Origin: CALACW01 sp002431305
GTDB lineage: Bacteria; Bacillota; Clostridia; Oscillospirales; Acutalibacteraceae
Assembly (NCBI GenBank): GCA_937890355.1
Contig: CALACW010000002.1
Coordinates: 1 to 24,808 of the forward strand
Reading direction: 5' to 3'
Length of the DNA stretch: 24,808 nt
Part shown: positions 8,373 through 15,934 of the stretch, in pieces
Numbering within the stretch: the stretch's first letter is position 1
Layout of the letters: the number at the start of each line of letters is the position of its first letter
Position numbers and translations under genes: made by a program
Notes under the pieces: generated by a model
Databases searched by the model: none
What the model was told of the DNA's origin: nothing
Seen by the model: only the letters and a program-made list of their open reading frames with translations

Positions 8373-8400
8373 GCGGAGGCAACTGCTGCTGTCGCCGCGA
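8373..8400 (-). terminator. Possible weak terminator after ileS
   Basis: In the 75-bp gap between ileS and the GH5 gene, the minus strand holds GGCGAC-AGCAGCA-GTTGCC (6-bp stem, one wobble) flanked by CGCG-type pairs. The nearest T-run (TCTTTT) is about 13 bases away, so the match to an intrinsic terminator is poor. Confidence 0.3.
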
Positions 8401-8411
8401 ATACTAAAATA

Positions 8412-11400
8412 TTAAACTACTTTTACACCGATAACTGCCTTTTCGCCGTTGATATTCCACTCGGCGGTATTGCCCTCGGCTTTACCGACCTCTATGCTGT
8501 CTGCAAGAACATCGCCCGCGATATCGGCTTTATGAGAAGCGACAATTGCGTTAAGCTTATCGCTGCCGTCAATCGTAAGGGCTATATGATCGGTTACGTT
8601 AAAGTCTGCATCCTTACGCATGGTCTGAACCTTACTGATAATCTCACGGACAAAACCTTCGTTTATAAGCTCCTCGGAAAGAACCGTATCAAGAGCGACC
8701 GTAACGCCGTAATCCGTAAGTGTAAACAGACCGTCTTTCTGTTTTGTTTCAATGAGAAGATCCTCTTCGCAGAGTTCGATATCCTCGCCTATATTAATAA
8801 CGAGTTTACCGTCGGCTTTAAGCTGTGCATAAGCCTTTGCGCCGTCGAGAGAAGCAAGCGCATTTCTGATAGCGCCGAGCTTTGCGCCGTATTTGGGTCC
8901 GAGAGTCTTCATCTGAGGCTTGAATACATAATCCGTAAGAGCCGAAGTATCGTCTACAAATTCAACGCTCTTCACATTAAGCTCGTCCTCAATTATATCG
9001 ATATAAAGTTCATCAAGTTTTTTGTCAGCTTTTACAAACATCTTTGCAAGAGGCTGACGGTTCTTAATATTTGCGCCGTTTCTTGCCGCCCTGCCGAGAC
9101 TGACTACGGAAAGAACCTCTTCCATATCGTTTTCAAGATCTTTATTGATATAATCCTTGTTAACCTCGGGGAACGAGCAGAGATGTATGCTCTCGGGAGC
9201 ATTCTTATCAACGGAGCGAACGAGATTCTGATATATTTCCTCTGTCATAAACGGAATCATGGGCGCGGCAGCTTTCGAAACTGTTACGAGAGCGGTATAA
9301 AGAGTCATATAAGCGTTAATTTTATCCTGCTCCATGCCCTGTTTCCAGAAACGTTCTCTGCCTCTGCGGACATACCAGTTACTCATCTCGTCAACAAAAT
9401 CCTGCAATGCCTTTGCCGCCTCAGGAATCTTATAATCGTTGAGATTTGCGTCAACATCGCCGACCATGGAATTGAGTTTCGAAAGAAGCCACTTATCCAT
9501 GACGGAGAGTTTATCATATTCGAGTTTATAATTATTCGGGTCGAAATTATCTATATTAGCATACAGCACAAAGAACGCGTATGTGTTCCACAGAGTACCC
9601 ATAAACTTACGCTGACCCTCGGTAACGGCTTTACCGTAGAATCTGTTGGGAAGCCAGGGAGCCGAATTTGTATAAAAATACCAACGTATAGCGTCCGCGC
9701 CGTATGTCTGAAGAGCGTCGAACGGGTCGACCGCATTACCCTTGGACTTCGACATCTTCTGTCCGTTTTCGTCCTGAACATGTCCGAGAACTATAACGTT
9801 CTTGAACGGAGCCTTGTCAAAGATAAGAGTAGAAACGGCAAGAAGCGAATAGAACCAGCCTCTCGTCTGGTCGACAGCCTCGGAAATGAAATCCGCGGGG
9901 AACTGCGCTTTGAACAGCTCTTGATTTTCAAACGGATAATGATGCTGTGCAAAAGGCATCGAACCCGAATCGAACCAGCAGTCGATAACCTCGGGAACAC
10001 GTTTCATAACTCCGCCGCATTCGGGGCACTTGAGCGTAACAGCGTCGATATACGGTCTGTGAAGCTCTATGTCATCCGGGCAATTGTCCGACATCGATTT
10101 TAATTCCTCAATGGAACCTACCGAATGTCTGTGTCCGCAGACGCAGCACTCCCAAATATTAAGAGGAGTACCCCAGTAACGGTTACGGCTGATTGCCCAA
10201 TCCTGTACGTTTACAAGCCAGTCGCCGAATCTGCCCTTGCCTATACTTTCAGGAATCCAGTTAATTGTATTGTTGTTTCTGATAAGATGATCCTTAACCG
10301 CGGTCATCTGAATATACCACGACTCTCTCGCGTAGTAGATAAGCGGGGTGTCGCATCTCCAGCAGAACGGATAGTCATGCTCGAATTTCGGAGCGGAGAA
10401 AAGAAGTCCTTCTTTATCAAGGTCTTTCAAAACCTCGGGATCTGCGTCCTTAACGAATAATCCCGCGTAAGGAGTCTCCTCTGTCATGTCGCCTTTGCCG
10501 TCAACAAACTGAACAAACGGAAGGTCATATTTTCTGCCGACTCTCGCGTCGTCCTCGCCGAATGCGGGCGCACAGTGAACGATACCGGTACCGTCGGTCA
10601 TAGTAACATAACTGTCACACATAATGAAAAACGCCTTTTTCTTCTGCGATTTCGCTTTTTCGTATGCACATTCGTAAAGAGGCTCGTATTCCTTATATTC
10701 AAGGTCGCTGCCCTTGAATTTTTCGAGAATTTCGTACGCGCTCTGTCCCTCTTGAGCAAGAGGTCCGAGAACTTTGTCAAGCAGAGCGACCGCCATATAA
10801 TAAACTCTGCCGTCGCACGCTTTTACCTTTGCATACTCGTCGTCGGGGTTTACGCACAGCGCAACGTTTGATGGAAGAGTCCACGGCGTAGTCGTCCATG
10901 CAAGGAAGTAAGCGTCTTCGCCCTTAACCTTAAAGCGAACGACAGCCGAACGTTCCTTAACGGCCTTATAACCCTGCGCAACTTCGTGAGAAGACAGCGG
11001 GGTACCGCAGCGGGGGCAGTAAGGTACTATTTTAAATCCTTTATAGATAAGACCTTTTTCATAAATTTTTTTAAGAGCCCACCATTCTGACTCGATATAT
11101 GAATTATGATAAGTTACATAGGGGTTCTCCATATCCGCCCAGAATCCGACGGTGAATGAGAAATCCTCCCACATCTTTTTATACTTCCATACGTTCTCTT
11201 TGCACATCTCGATAAACGGCTCTAGACCGTATTCTTCAATCTGTTCCTTGCCGTCGAGTCCAAGCTGTTTCTCAACTTCAAGCTCTACAGGCAGTCCGTG
11301 GGTATCCCAGCCGGCTTTACGCGGGACCTGATATCCCTTCATCGTACGGTAACGAGGAATCATATCCTTAATAACACGCGTCAGAACATGTCCGATATGC

Positions 11401-11555
11401 GGTTTTCCGTTAGCGGTGGGCGGTCCGTCGTAGAATATATACGGAGTACCTTTTTTAGCAGTTGTCTTTTCGAAAATTTTGTTGTCTTTCCAGAACTTCT
11501 CTATCTCTTTTTCACGCTGAACGAAATTCAGGTCGGTAGAGACTTTTTTGTACAT
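8412..11555 (-). CDS. ileS: Isoleucyl-tRNA synthetase, type 2-like
   Basis: This class Ia synthetase, 1047 residues, charges tRNA-Ile with isoleucine and edits valine. GPPTANGKPHIGHVLTR holds the HIGH motif at 53-56, and KMSKS is at 600-604 in the form KMSKSKGNAVDPF. The CP1 editing domain shows TTTPWTLPSN (221-230) and DGTGIVHCAPAFGEDD (321-336). Cys pairs CPRCG (about 180), CCVCG (470) and CPECG (510) suggest zinc sites inside the insertions. The length is about 100 residues above classical bacterial type 1 enzymes, and the KSKGN wording fits the eukaryote-like type 2 form known for low mupirocin sensitivity. That inference comes from family knowledge. I use ATG 11555, preceded by AAAGGAG. 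The open frame extends 31 codons further back, into the T-box terminator, and that stretch is not coding. Confidence 0.96.
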   Translation of the reverse strand: MYKKVSTDLNFVQREKEIEKFWKDNKIFEKTTAKKGTPYIFYDGPPTANGKPHIGHVLTRVIKDMIPRYRTMKGYQVPRKAGWDTHGLPVELEVEKQLGLDGKEQIEEYGLEPFIEMCKENVWKYKKMWEDFSFTVGFWADMENPYVTYHNSYIESEWWALKKIYEKGLIYKGFKIVPYCPRCGTPLSSHEVAQGYKAVKERSAVVRFKVKGEDAYFLAWTTTPWTLPSNVALCVNPDDEYAKVKACDGRVYYMAVALLDKVLGPLAQEGQSAYEILEKFKGSDLEYKEYEPLYECAYEKAKSQKKKAFFIMCDSYVTMTDGTGIVHCAPAFGEDDARVGRKYDLPFVQFVDGKGDMTEETPYAGLFVKDADPEVLKDLDKEGLLFSAPKFEHDYPFCWRCDTPLIYYARESWYIQMTAVKDHLIRNNNTINWIPESIGKGRFGDWLVNVQDWAISRNRYWGTPLNIWECCVCGHRHSVGSIEELKSMSDNCPDDIELHRPYIDAVTLKCPECGGVMKRVPEVIDCWFDSGSMPFAQHHYPFENQELFKAQFPADFISEAVDQTRGWFYSLLAVSTLIFDKAPFKNVIVLGHVQDENGQKMSKSKGNAVDPFDALQTYGADAIRWYFYTNSAPWLPNRFYGKAVTEGQRKFMGTLWNTYAFFVLYANIDNFDPNNYKLEYDKLSVMDKWLLSKLNSMVGDVDANLNDYKIPEAAKALQDFVDEMSNWYVRRGRERFWKQGMEQDKINAYMTLYTALVTVSKAAAPMIPFMTEEIYQNLVRSVDKNAPESIHLCSFPEVNKDYINKDLENDMEEVLSVVSLGRAARNGANIKNRQPLAKMFVKADKKLDELYIDIIEDELNVKSVEFVDDTSALTDYVFKPQMKTLGPKYGAKLGAIRNALASLDGAKAYAQLKADGKLVINIGEDIELCEEDLLIETKQKDGLFTLTDYGVTVALDTVLSEELINEGFVREIISKVQTMRKDADFNVTDHIALTIDGSDKLNAIVASHKADIAGDVLADSIEVGKAEGNTAEWNINGEKAVIGVKVV

Positions 11556-11828
11556 AATTACAGCTCCTTTAATACGGCGGCTGATAAATAAAAAAGCCCT
11601 GTCCTGTAAGTCAGGACAAAGCAAACTTTGTTTAAACCACCGAAACATACAAATATATGCGTTCCCGTAACGAGGGAATACCGGCAGCGCTTAATTACCT
11701 CGGCTTTCAGCGCGCAGCTCGGGAGTGATACACGTATATGGCTACTCACACCGCGCTCACACCATCCGCAGTTCGCTTTGTTTTTCGCCGGAATACGACT
11801 GTCTCCGTCATAGCTTTTATTTTATTTC
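11556..11828 (-). promoter_or_regulatory. T-box riboswitch leader of ileS (AUC specifier)
   Basis: The 270-base leader between promoter and ileS shows T-box architecture. The Stem I base is AGCT/AGCT (11812-11815 with 11716-11719) and GGAG/CTCC (11803-11806 with 11722-11725), flanking K-turn-like GA positions (ATGAC and CGAG). The apical region reads GCGAACTGCGGATGGTG, close to the conserved distal loop that stacks on the tRNA elbow. The specifier loop GTGT-ATC-ACTCC puts Ile codon ATC at 11727-11729, matching the downstream gene. A Stem III-like hairpin TTCCC/GGGAA follows. The antiterminator is CAAAG-TTTG-CTTTG with a bulge starting TGGT (11636-11639), able to pair with the ACCA end of uncharged tRNA. 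It competes with the terminator at 11589-11618. Uncharged tRNA-Ile should turn ileS on. Confidence 0.85.
11589..11618 (-). terminator. T-box terminator hairpin of the ileS leader
   Basis: On the minus strand TGTCCTG-ACTTA-CAGGACA (7-bp perfect stem) is followed by GGGC and six T. Its left arm overlaps the right arm of the antiterminator (CTTTGTCC), so the two folds exclude each other. Confidence 0.85.
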
Positions 11829-11834
11829 ATAGTG

Positions 11835-11863
11835 ATTTTACCACAGGAAAAAAGCGTTGTCAA
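11835..11863 (-). promoter_or_regulatory. ileS promoter
   Basis: A perfect -35 TTGACA (11858-11863), a 17-base spacer and -10 TAAAAT (11835-11840) lie on the minus strand. The promoter sits just past the end of the metallophosphoesterase gene and would start the T-box leader near 11828. Confidence 0.85.
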
Positions 11864-11875
11864 GTAAGCAGAGTA

Positions 11876-12985
11876 TTATTTCTTTTTCAATTTATAAAAC
11901 TTATATATTCCGCGTATGCTCAGCGCCGTACAGACAAAGACCGCCGTCCTTTTCAGTACAAACGGAACCGCCGCCGAAACCGAGGACGGAGAATGAGTAT
12001 AAACATATTCAGTGACAGGACGTTTAAGTTTTGACGAAAGCAGATCCTCCGCAGTAAGCGTATATGTCAGATATGAGCGCGGATTATTTTCGTCAATATC
12101 AAGGATTCTGACTCCCCTTTTCATACCGGGACCGTACGTATTAAATCCGCATCCTTGGGTATAACCCAAATCTATTCCTCCGTAATTTATAACGAATGAA
12201 TTATTGTGGTCATGACCGAAATAAAGCCCGAGCACGTCGCCTTTTTCTTTAAGTGCTGACAAAAATCCGTCGTCAAATTTTATCGACGCAAAATTTTCGC
12301 CCATGAACATACCTTTCTTATAAAGCGAATCGTCAAGTCTGTAATATTCTTTATTAAATTCTCCCGCACCTTTAATCGAACGGCTGTCGCGTCTGTCCGA
12401 TATAACCGCTGTTTCGTAAATTTCAATCGGAGGAATATGGCAGAACGCGAGAGCGGGCAGAGCTTTTTTATATGAATCTCTTATTTTTCTGTATTCATTC
12501 TGCTGTTCGGCGCTTACGCCGTCGTACTTGCCCGTGTCGAACATATAGACGTTAAATATAGGCTTTTCTCCGTCGTGAGAATAAATCGTTTTATATGAAA
12601 ACGGAGAATATCCGCCGGATGAATTCGAATTATTAAGACACAGTCCGCTGTCCTTATATGTCATGAACTGAAAATCGGCAGAGCATTTCTTTGAAATATC
12701 ATGATTTCCGAACGTAAACAAAAACTTAACGTTTCTTTTTATAATAGGCTTCAGTACATTTTCTATCGTTATTTTTGTTTTAGTCCGAACATCGCCCGAA
12801 ACCATTGAAACTCCGTAACCCTTTACCTGGTCGCCGGTAAAAACAACGAGGTCGGGCTGCGCATAGTCCAACGCTCTGTCGATAAGATTTACCGTATCGG
12901 GATTCGTCATGCATATTTCCTGCACGTCGGCTATCTGCATTATTCTGAAATGTCCGTTATCCGAAAAAACAAGCTTGTTATTCAT
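11876..12985 (-). CDS. Calcineurin-like metallophosphoesterase
   Basis: This 369-residue protein has all blocks of the dinuclear-metal phosphoesterase fold: IMQIADVQE (Asp20), VVFTGDQVKG (Asp52), TFGNHD (94-96), a lone His in FCHIPPIE, and GLYFGHDHNNSF. Motif I reads D-x-Q instead of the usual D-x-H, as seen in some Dcr2/purple-acid-phosphatase-like relatives. The substrate is unknown. The last 35 residues contain a hydrophobic stretch (VPFVLKRTAVFVCTALSI) followed by basic residues, a possible C-terminal membrane anchor. There is no signal peptide, so the catalytic part probably stays inside. I chose ATG 12985 over the upstream GTG (12994) because the promoter places the transcript start at about 12995-12998. 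The ribosome binding site is weak (GGCGGTG). Confidence 0.85.
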   Translation of the reverse strand: MNNKLVFSDNGHFRIMQIADVQEICMTNPDTVNLIDRALDYAQPDLVVFTGDQVKGYGVSMVSGDVRTKTKITIENVLKPIIKRNVKFLFTFGNHDISKKCSADFQFMTYKDSGLCLNNSNSSGGYSPFSYKTIYSHDGEKPIFNVYMFDTGKYDGVSAEQQNEYRKIRDSYKKALPALAFCHIPPIEIYETAVISDRRDSRSIKGAGEFNKEYYRLDDSLYKKGMFMGENFASIKFDDGFLSALKEKGDVLGLYFGHDHNNSFVINYGGIDLGYTQGCGFNTYGPGMKRGVRILDIDENNPRSYLTYTLTAEDLLSSKLKRPVTEYVYTHSPSSVSAAVPFVLKRTAVFVCTALSIRGIYKFYKLKKK

Positions 12986-13001
12986 AATAATCACCGCCGT
13001 T

Positions 13002-13031
13002 ATTATACGTTAAAATATATATTTGTGTCAA
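13002..13031 (-). promoter_or_regulatory. Metallophosphoesterase promoter
   Basis: TTGACA (13026-13031) and TATAAT (13002-13007) are both perfect consensus on the minus strand with an 18-base spacer. The resulting leader is only about 10 bases long. Confidence 0.85.
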
Positions 13032-13057
13032 CACGGTTAAATTTATAAAATTGCCTC

Positions 13058-13086
13058 TTGAAACTTTATCATCATTGTGATAGTAT
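13058..13086 (+). promoter_or_regulatory. Promoter of the ProX-like/oxidoreductase pair
   Basis: TTGAAA (13058-13063), 17 bases, then TAGTAT (13081-13086) preceded by TGA (extended -10). The predicted start near 13093 leaves a short leader with AGGTGAT before ATG 13103. It is divergent from the metallophosphoesterase promoter. Confidence 0.6.
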
Positions 13087-13102
13087 CAATCAGGTGATAC
13101 GA

Positions 13103-13642
13103 ATGTATATTAATGATAAAACATTTAAGGACGCGCCCGAATACGAAATCTCGCCGGGCGAAAAAACGGTTTACTCCGTATTAAAAGAACTCGGAATAGA
13201 CTTTGAACGAGCCGAACACGACAGAGCCGACACGATAGACGACTGTCTCGCCGTCGAGCAAGTCCTCGGAGTCTCAATATGCAAAAACCTGTTTCTGTGC
13301 AACAGACAGAAAACAAAGTTTTATTTACTTCTTATGCCCGGAGACAAGCCGTTTAAAACAAAAGATCTTTCGTCACAGATAAACTCGGCAAGGCTCTCGT
13401 TTGCAGATTCAGGCGCGATGGAAAAATATCTCGGAGTAACGCCCGGCTCGGTAAGCATTCTCGGCTTAATTTTCGATAAAGAAAACGACGTCACGCTTTT
13501 AATTGATTCGGATTTATTAAATAATGAATTTATAGGCTGTCATCCTTGCAAAAACACGGCTACGCTTAAAATCAAAACAGAGGATATACTCTCAAAATTC
13601 CTGCCTTACGTAAAGCACGAGTATACAACTGTTAAATTATAA
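13103..13642 (+). CDS. ProX/YbaK-type aminoacyl-tRNA deacylase (prolyl-tRNA editing protein)
   Basis: This 179-residue free-standing editing domain of the YbaK/INS superfamily is closest by eye to ProX/PrdX, which hydrolyses Ala-tRNA-Pro mischarged by ProRS. Evidence is the small alpha/beta layout, ICKNLFLCNRQKTKFYLLLM (59-78, conserved Lys61), LGVTPGSVSILGLIFD (positioned like the YbaK core helix-strand), and GCHPCKNTATLKI near 147, the ProX-type signature. It acts in trans in the cytoplasm. The start is ATG 13103 with AGGTGAT 5 bases upstream; the frame is open further left but crosses the promoter. It lies 20 bp before the oxidoreductase gene and is probably cotranscribed with it. Substrate choice among Ala/Cys/Ser-tRNA is not settled by sequence. 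Confidence 0.85.
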   Translation: MYINDKTFKDAPEYEISPGEKTVYSVLKELGIDFERAEHDRADTIDDCLAVEQVLGVSICKNLFLCNRQKTKFYLLLMPGDKPFKTKDLSSQINSARLSFADSGAMEKYLGVTPGSVSILGLIFDKENDVTLLIDSDLLNNEFIGCHPCKNTATLKIKTEDILSKFLPYVKHEYTTVKL

Positions 13643-13662
13643 AGAACAGAGGAATTAAAAAA

Positions 13663-14955
13663 ATGGCACATCAATCACCCGTCACGGCAATAATCGTAGG
13701 CGGAGGACACAGATCTTTTATATATGCGTCTTATGCGCAGAAACATCCCGATGAACTTAAAATAGTCGGAATAGCTGACCCTGATACAAACAGATGCCGT
13801 GAGGCCGCCGAAATTTACGGCTTCGGCGAGGATATGATTTTTTCCTCGGCGGAGGAACTTGCAGAACATAAAAAACTTGCAGATACAATTATAAACGGCA
13901 CAATGGACAAGCTCCATGTAAAAACGTCGGTTCCGCTTCTTGAAAAGGGCTACGATATCCTTTTGGAAAAACCGTTTGCCGATAATAAAGAGGAAATGGA
14001 CAAGCTTGTTTCGGCAGTAAAAAAATACAACCGCAAAGTTATGGTCTGCCATGTTTTGAGATATGCTAAATTCTATAACGAGATAAAAAAAGTAATCGCG
14101 TCCGGAAAAATAGGCAGAATAATCAATATTCAAACGCTTGAAGACGTAAGCTATCATCATCTTTCAACCTCGTACATACGCGGAAAATGGGCAAATTCAG
14201 ATGTATGCGGAACATCTATGCTTTTAGCAAAATGCTGTCATGATATCGACATTGTGACATGGCTGATGTCTGAAACAAAACCGGTCAGAGTTTCAAGTTT
14301 CGGTTCTCTCTTCCAGTTTAAAAAAGAAAACGCTCCCGAGGGAAGCGCAGACAAATGCATGGACTGCAAATATGCGGATTCGTGCAATATGTCAGCCAAG
14401 ACAATATATCTCGAGCACCCTGAAAGATGGACGTTTTACGTTTGGTCTGAGCTTATGAAGGGTAATGAAAAACCTACTCTCGAACAAAAAGAACAGTACT
14501 TGCGAACGTCTACGCCGTACGGCAGATGCGCGTATAAATCGGATAACAACGTCGTTGACCATCAGTCGGTTCTTATAAATTTTGCGTCCGGAGCGACGGC
14601 AACTCATAACATGACGGGCGGAACTCCGTATTCACAAAGAAGAATAAAGATAACGGGCACGCTCGGTTCGATTGAGGGCTGTTTCGAGGACAGCAAATTC
14701 ACCGTCTATATGATAACCCCAAAACCCGAAAGCGGTTATACGTCGGAAGAATTCGACCTAACAAAAATCGCGTCGGCATTCGAAGGGCACGGCGGCGGAG
14801 ATATGGCTATCGTTGAGGATTTCATAAAATACATAAAAGGCGAAAAAGTATCAATAGCGTGTACCAGTATTTTTGACTCCATACTCGGACACGAATGCGT
14901 ATTTGCCGCGGACAAGTCTATGCTCCGCGACGGCGAAAGCATTGAAATAAAGTAA
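13663..14955 (+). CDS. Gfo/Idh/MocA family NAD(P)-dependent oxidoreductase
   Basis: This 430-residue cytoplasmic sugar or polyol dehydrogenase-like protein begins with a Rossmann domain: AIIVGGGHRS (dinucleotide loop, about 9-18) and IVGIADPDTNR (acidic residue ending the second strand suggests NAD). It is followed by LLEKPFADN, the family EKP motif with the catalytic-type Lys, then VCHVLRYAKFYNEIK and LLAKCCHDIDIVTWLM in the C-terminal alpha/beta domain. An insertion about residues 230-260 carries CMDCKYADSC, a CxxC-x5-C cluster seen in one branch of this family and absent from classical members. It may bind a metal. GAGGA is 11 bases before the ATG. The substrate is unknown; carbohydrate genes nearby make a sugar likely. 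Confidence 0.88.
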   Translation: MAHQSPVTAIIVGGGHRSFIYASYAQKHPDELKIVGIADPDTNRCREAAEIYGFGEDMIFSSAEELAEHKKLADTIINGTMDKLHVKTSVPLLEKGYDILLEKPFADNKEEMDKLVSAVKKYNRKVMVCHVLRYAKFYNEIKKVIASGKIGRIINIQTLEDVSYHHLSTSYIRGKWANSDVCGTSMLLAKCCHDIDIVTWLMSETKPVRVSSFGSLFQFKKENAPEGSADKCMDCKYADSCNMSAKTIYLEHPERWTFYVWSELMKGNEKPTLEQKEQYLRTSTPYGRCAYKSDNNVVDHQSVLINFASGATATHNMTGGTPYSQRRIKITGTLGSIEGCFEDSKFTVYMITPKPESGYTSEEFDLTKIASAFEGHGGGDMAIVEDFIKYIKGEKVSIACTSIFDSILGHECVFAADKSMLRDGESIEIK

Positions 14956-14960
14956 CAAAA

Positions 14961-15044
14961 AATCAGTCCTCCCATAAGATATTACTGAGACCGGCGTAGA
15001 TAAGCCGACGAACTCAGAAAAATATCTTTAAGGAGGATTTTTTT
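14961..15044 (+). promoter_or_regulatory. Layered hairpin leader that covers the ribosome binding site of the Cys-rich gene
   Basis: Four nested pairings are visible: TCCTCC (14967-14972) with GGAGGA (15032-15037), AAGATATT (14976-14983) with AATATCTT (15021-15028), CTGAG (14985-14989) with CTCAG (15013-15017), and CGGC (14992-14995) with GCCG (15004-15007), leaving the 8-base loop GTAGATAA. The outermost pairing uses the ribosome binding site of the next gene. The 3' arm is followed by seven T and then the ATG. It could be a terminator of the oxidoreductase transcript, an attenuator, or a switch that hides the ribosome binding site. No separate promoter is visible in this 89-bp gap. I do not recognise it as a known riboswitch class. 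Confidence 0.6.
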
Positions 15045-15884
15045 ATGAACGACAGAAACGACGTTTCATGCAGAAAAATAAAAGAAGCCGTTTGTATCGA
15101 TACCGACAGAGTTTACGACTCCTGCGCGGATAAAGACTGTCTTGCCGATTTGAGAGTATATTTTACGGATCAGACCCAGCAGTTAATCGATAACGCGGTA
15201 TCGGTGAGATGCAGAGGATGCGAGGTGCTCAACGTATGTACCGAGATTGAGCGCGTACCTTTTAACAAGGGATTTTACTCGGTAGACCTCACTTTCTTCT
15301 TCCTTGTTTCACTCGACGTATTCACCTCGGCGCAGTGCCCCGAAGAAACCGTCTGCGGACTGTGCATGTTCTCTAAGAAATGCATTCTTTACGGCAGCGA
15401 CGGAAACGTCAAAATCTTTTCATCCGAATTTGCGGACAGACAAAATGACGAACATCTTCCGCCCGCAACGACCAGCCCCAAAGCAAAAGTTCAGGTTGCA
15501 GAACCCATATGCCTTGACGCAAAACTCTGCCGTCCGTGCGACTGCTGTTCAAGCATCAGGGATGGAATTAATGTCCCCTCTTACATCAGAAACAGATTCA
15601 GAGGCTCGCTCTGCGCTCCTTCCGACTCAAAAGCCGTCAAAGTCACTCTCGGAGTATTTACCATTGTTCAGCTTGAAAGAAGCGTTCAGATGCTTATCCC
15701 GGCATACGATTTCTGCATGCCGTGCAAAGAATGCGCATGCGATACGGAAGACCCCTGCGACGCATTCAGAAGAATCAAATTTCCCGTTGACGAATTCTTC
15801 CCGCCCAATCAGAGAGACATGGGTGTCTCGGAACTGTCGGATGCTCCCTCGTCCGGATGCGGATGCTCGTCAAACAGAATCTGA
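15045..15884 (+). CDS. Conserved-looking cysteine-rich protein of unknown function
   Basis: This 279-residue protein has 24 cysteines (8.6%), many in pairs or clusters: CRGC (60s), CGLCMFSKKC, CRPCDCC, CMPCKECAC and a C-terminal CGC. It has no signal peptide or TM segment. The pattern suggests two related beta-rich halves: LRVYFTDQTQQLIDNAV then FYSVDLTFFF in the first, and VKVTLGVFTIVQLERSVQMLIPAYDF then FPVDEFFPP in the second. I recall similar unannotated proteins in Clostridia but cannot name a domain. Metal binding, a disulfide-linked coat or shell role, or storage of thiols are all open. GGAGGA lies 7 bases before the ATG inside a hairpin. A bidirectional terminator follows. A 252-codon plus-strand frame overlapping it is a shadow. 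Confidence 0.8.
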   Translation: MNDRNDVSCRKIKEAVCIDTDRVYDSCADKDCLADLRVYFTDQTQQLIDNAVSVRCRGCEVLNVCTEIERVPFNKGFYSVDLTFFFLVSLDVFTSAQCPEETVCGLCMFSKKCILYGSDGNVKIFSSEFADRQNDEHLPPATTSPKAKVQVAEPICLDAKLCRPCDCCSSIRDGINVPSYIRNRFRGSLCAPSDSKAVKVTLGVFTIVQLERSVQMLIPAYDFCMPCKECACDTEDPCDAFRRIKFPVDEFFPPNQRDMGVSELSDAPSSGCGCSSNRI

Positions 15885-15887
15885 TAC

Positions 15888-15924
15888 AAAAAAGTCCGCC
15901 GATTTAAAATCGGCGGATATTTTT
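15888..15924. terminator. Bidirectional terminator after the Cys-rich gene
   Basis: An 11-bp near-perfect stem TCCGCCGATTT/AAATCGGCGGA (15895-15905 with 15907-15917) has T-runs on the right for the plus strand. The A-run 15888-15893 gives a T-tract for the convergent minus-strand membrane gene. Confidence 0.9.
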
Positions 15925-15934
15925 ACTGCTTTTC

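Noticed and set aside
8532..10103. Long open frame (523 codons) on the plus strand
   Set aside because: It is fully antisense to ileS. It lacks a ribosome binding site or recognisable domain, and its composition mirrors ileS codons.
11556..11648. 31-residue N-terminal extension of IleRS
   Set aside because: The extension is translated T-box antiterminator and terminator sequence. The AAAGGAG and the family start point to ATG 11555.
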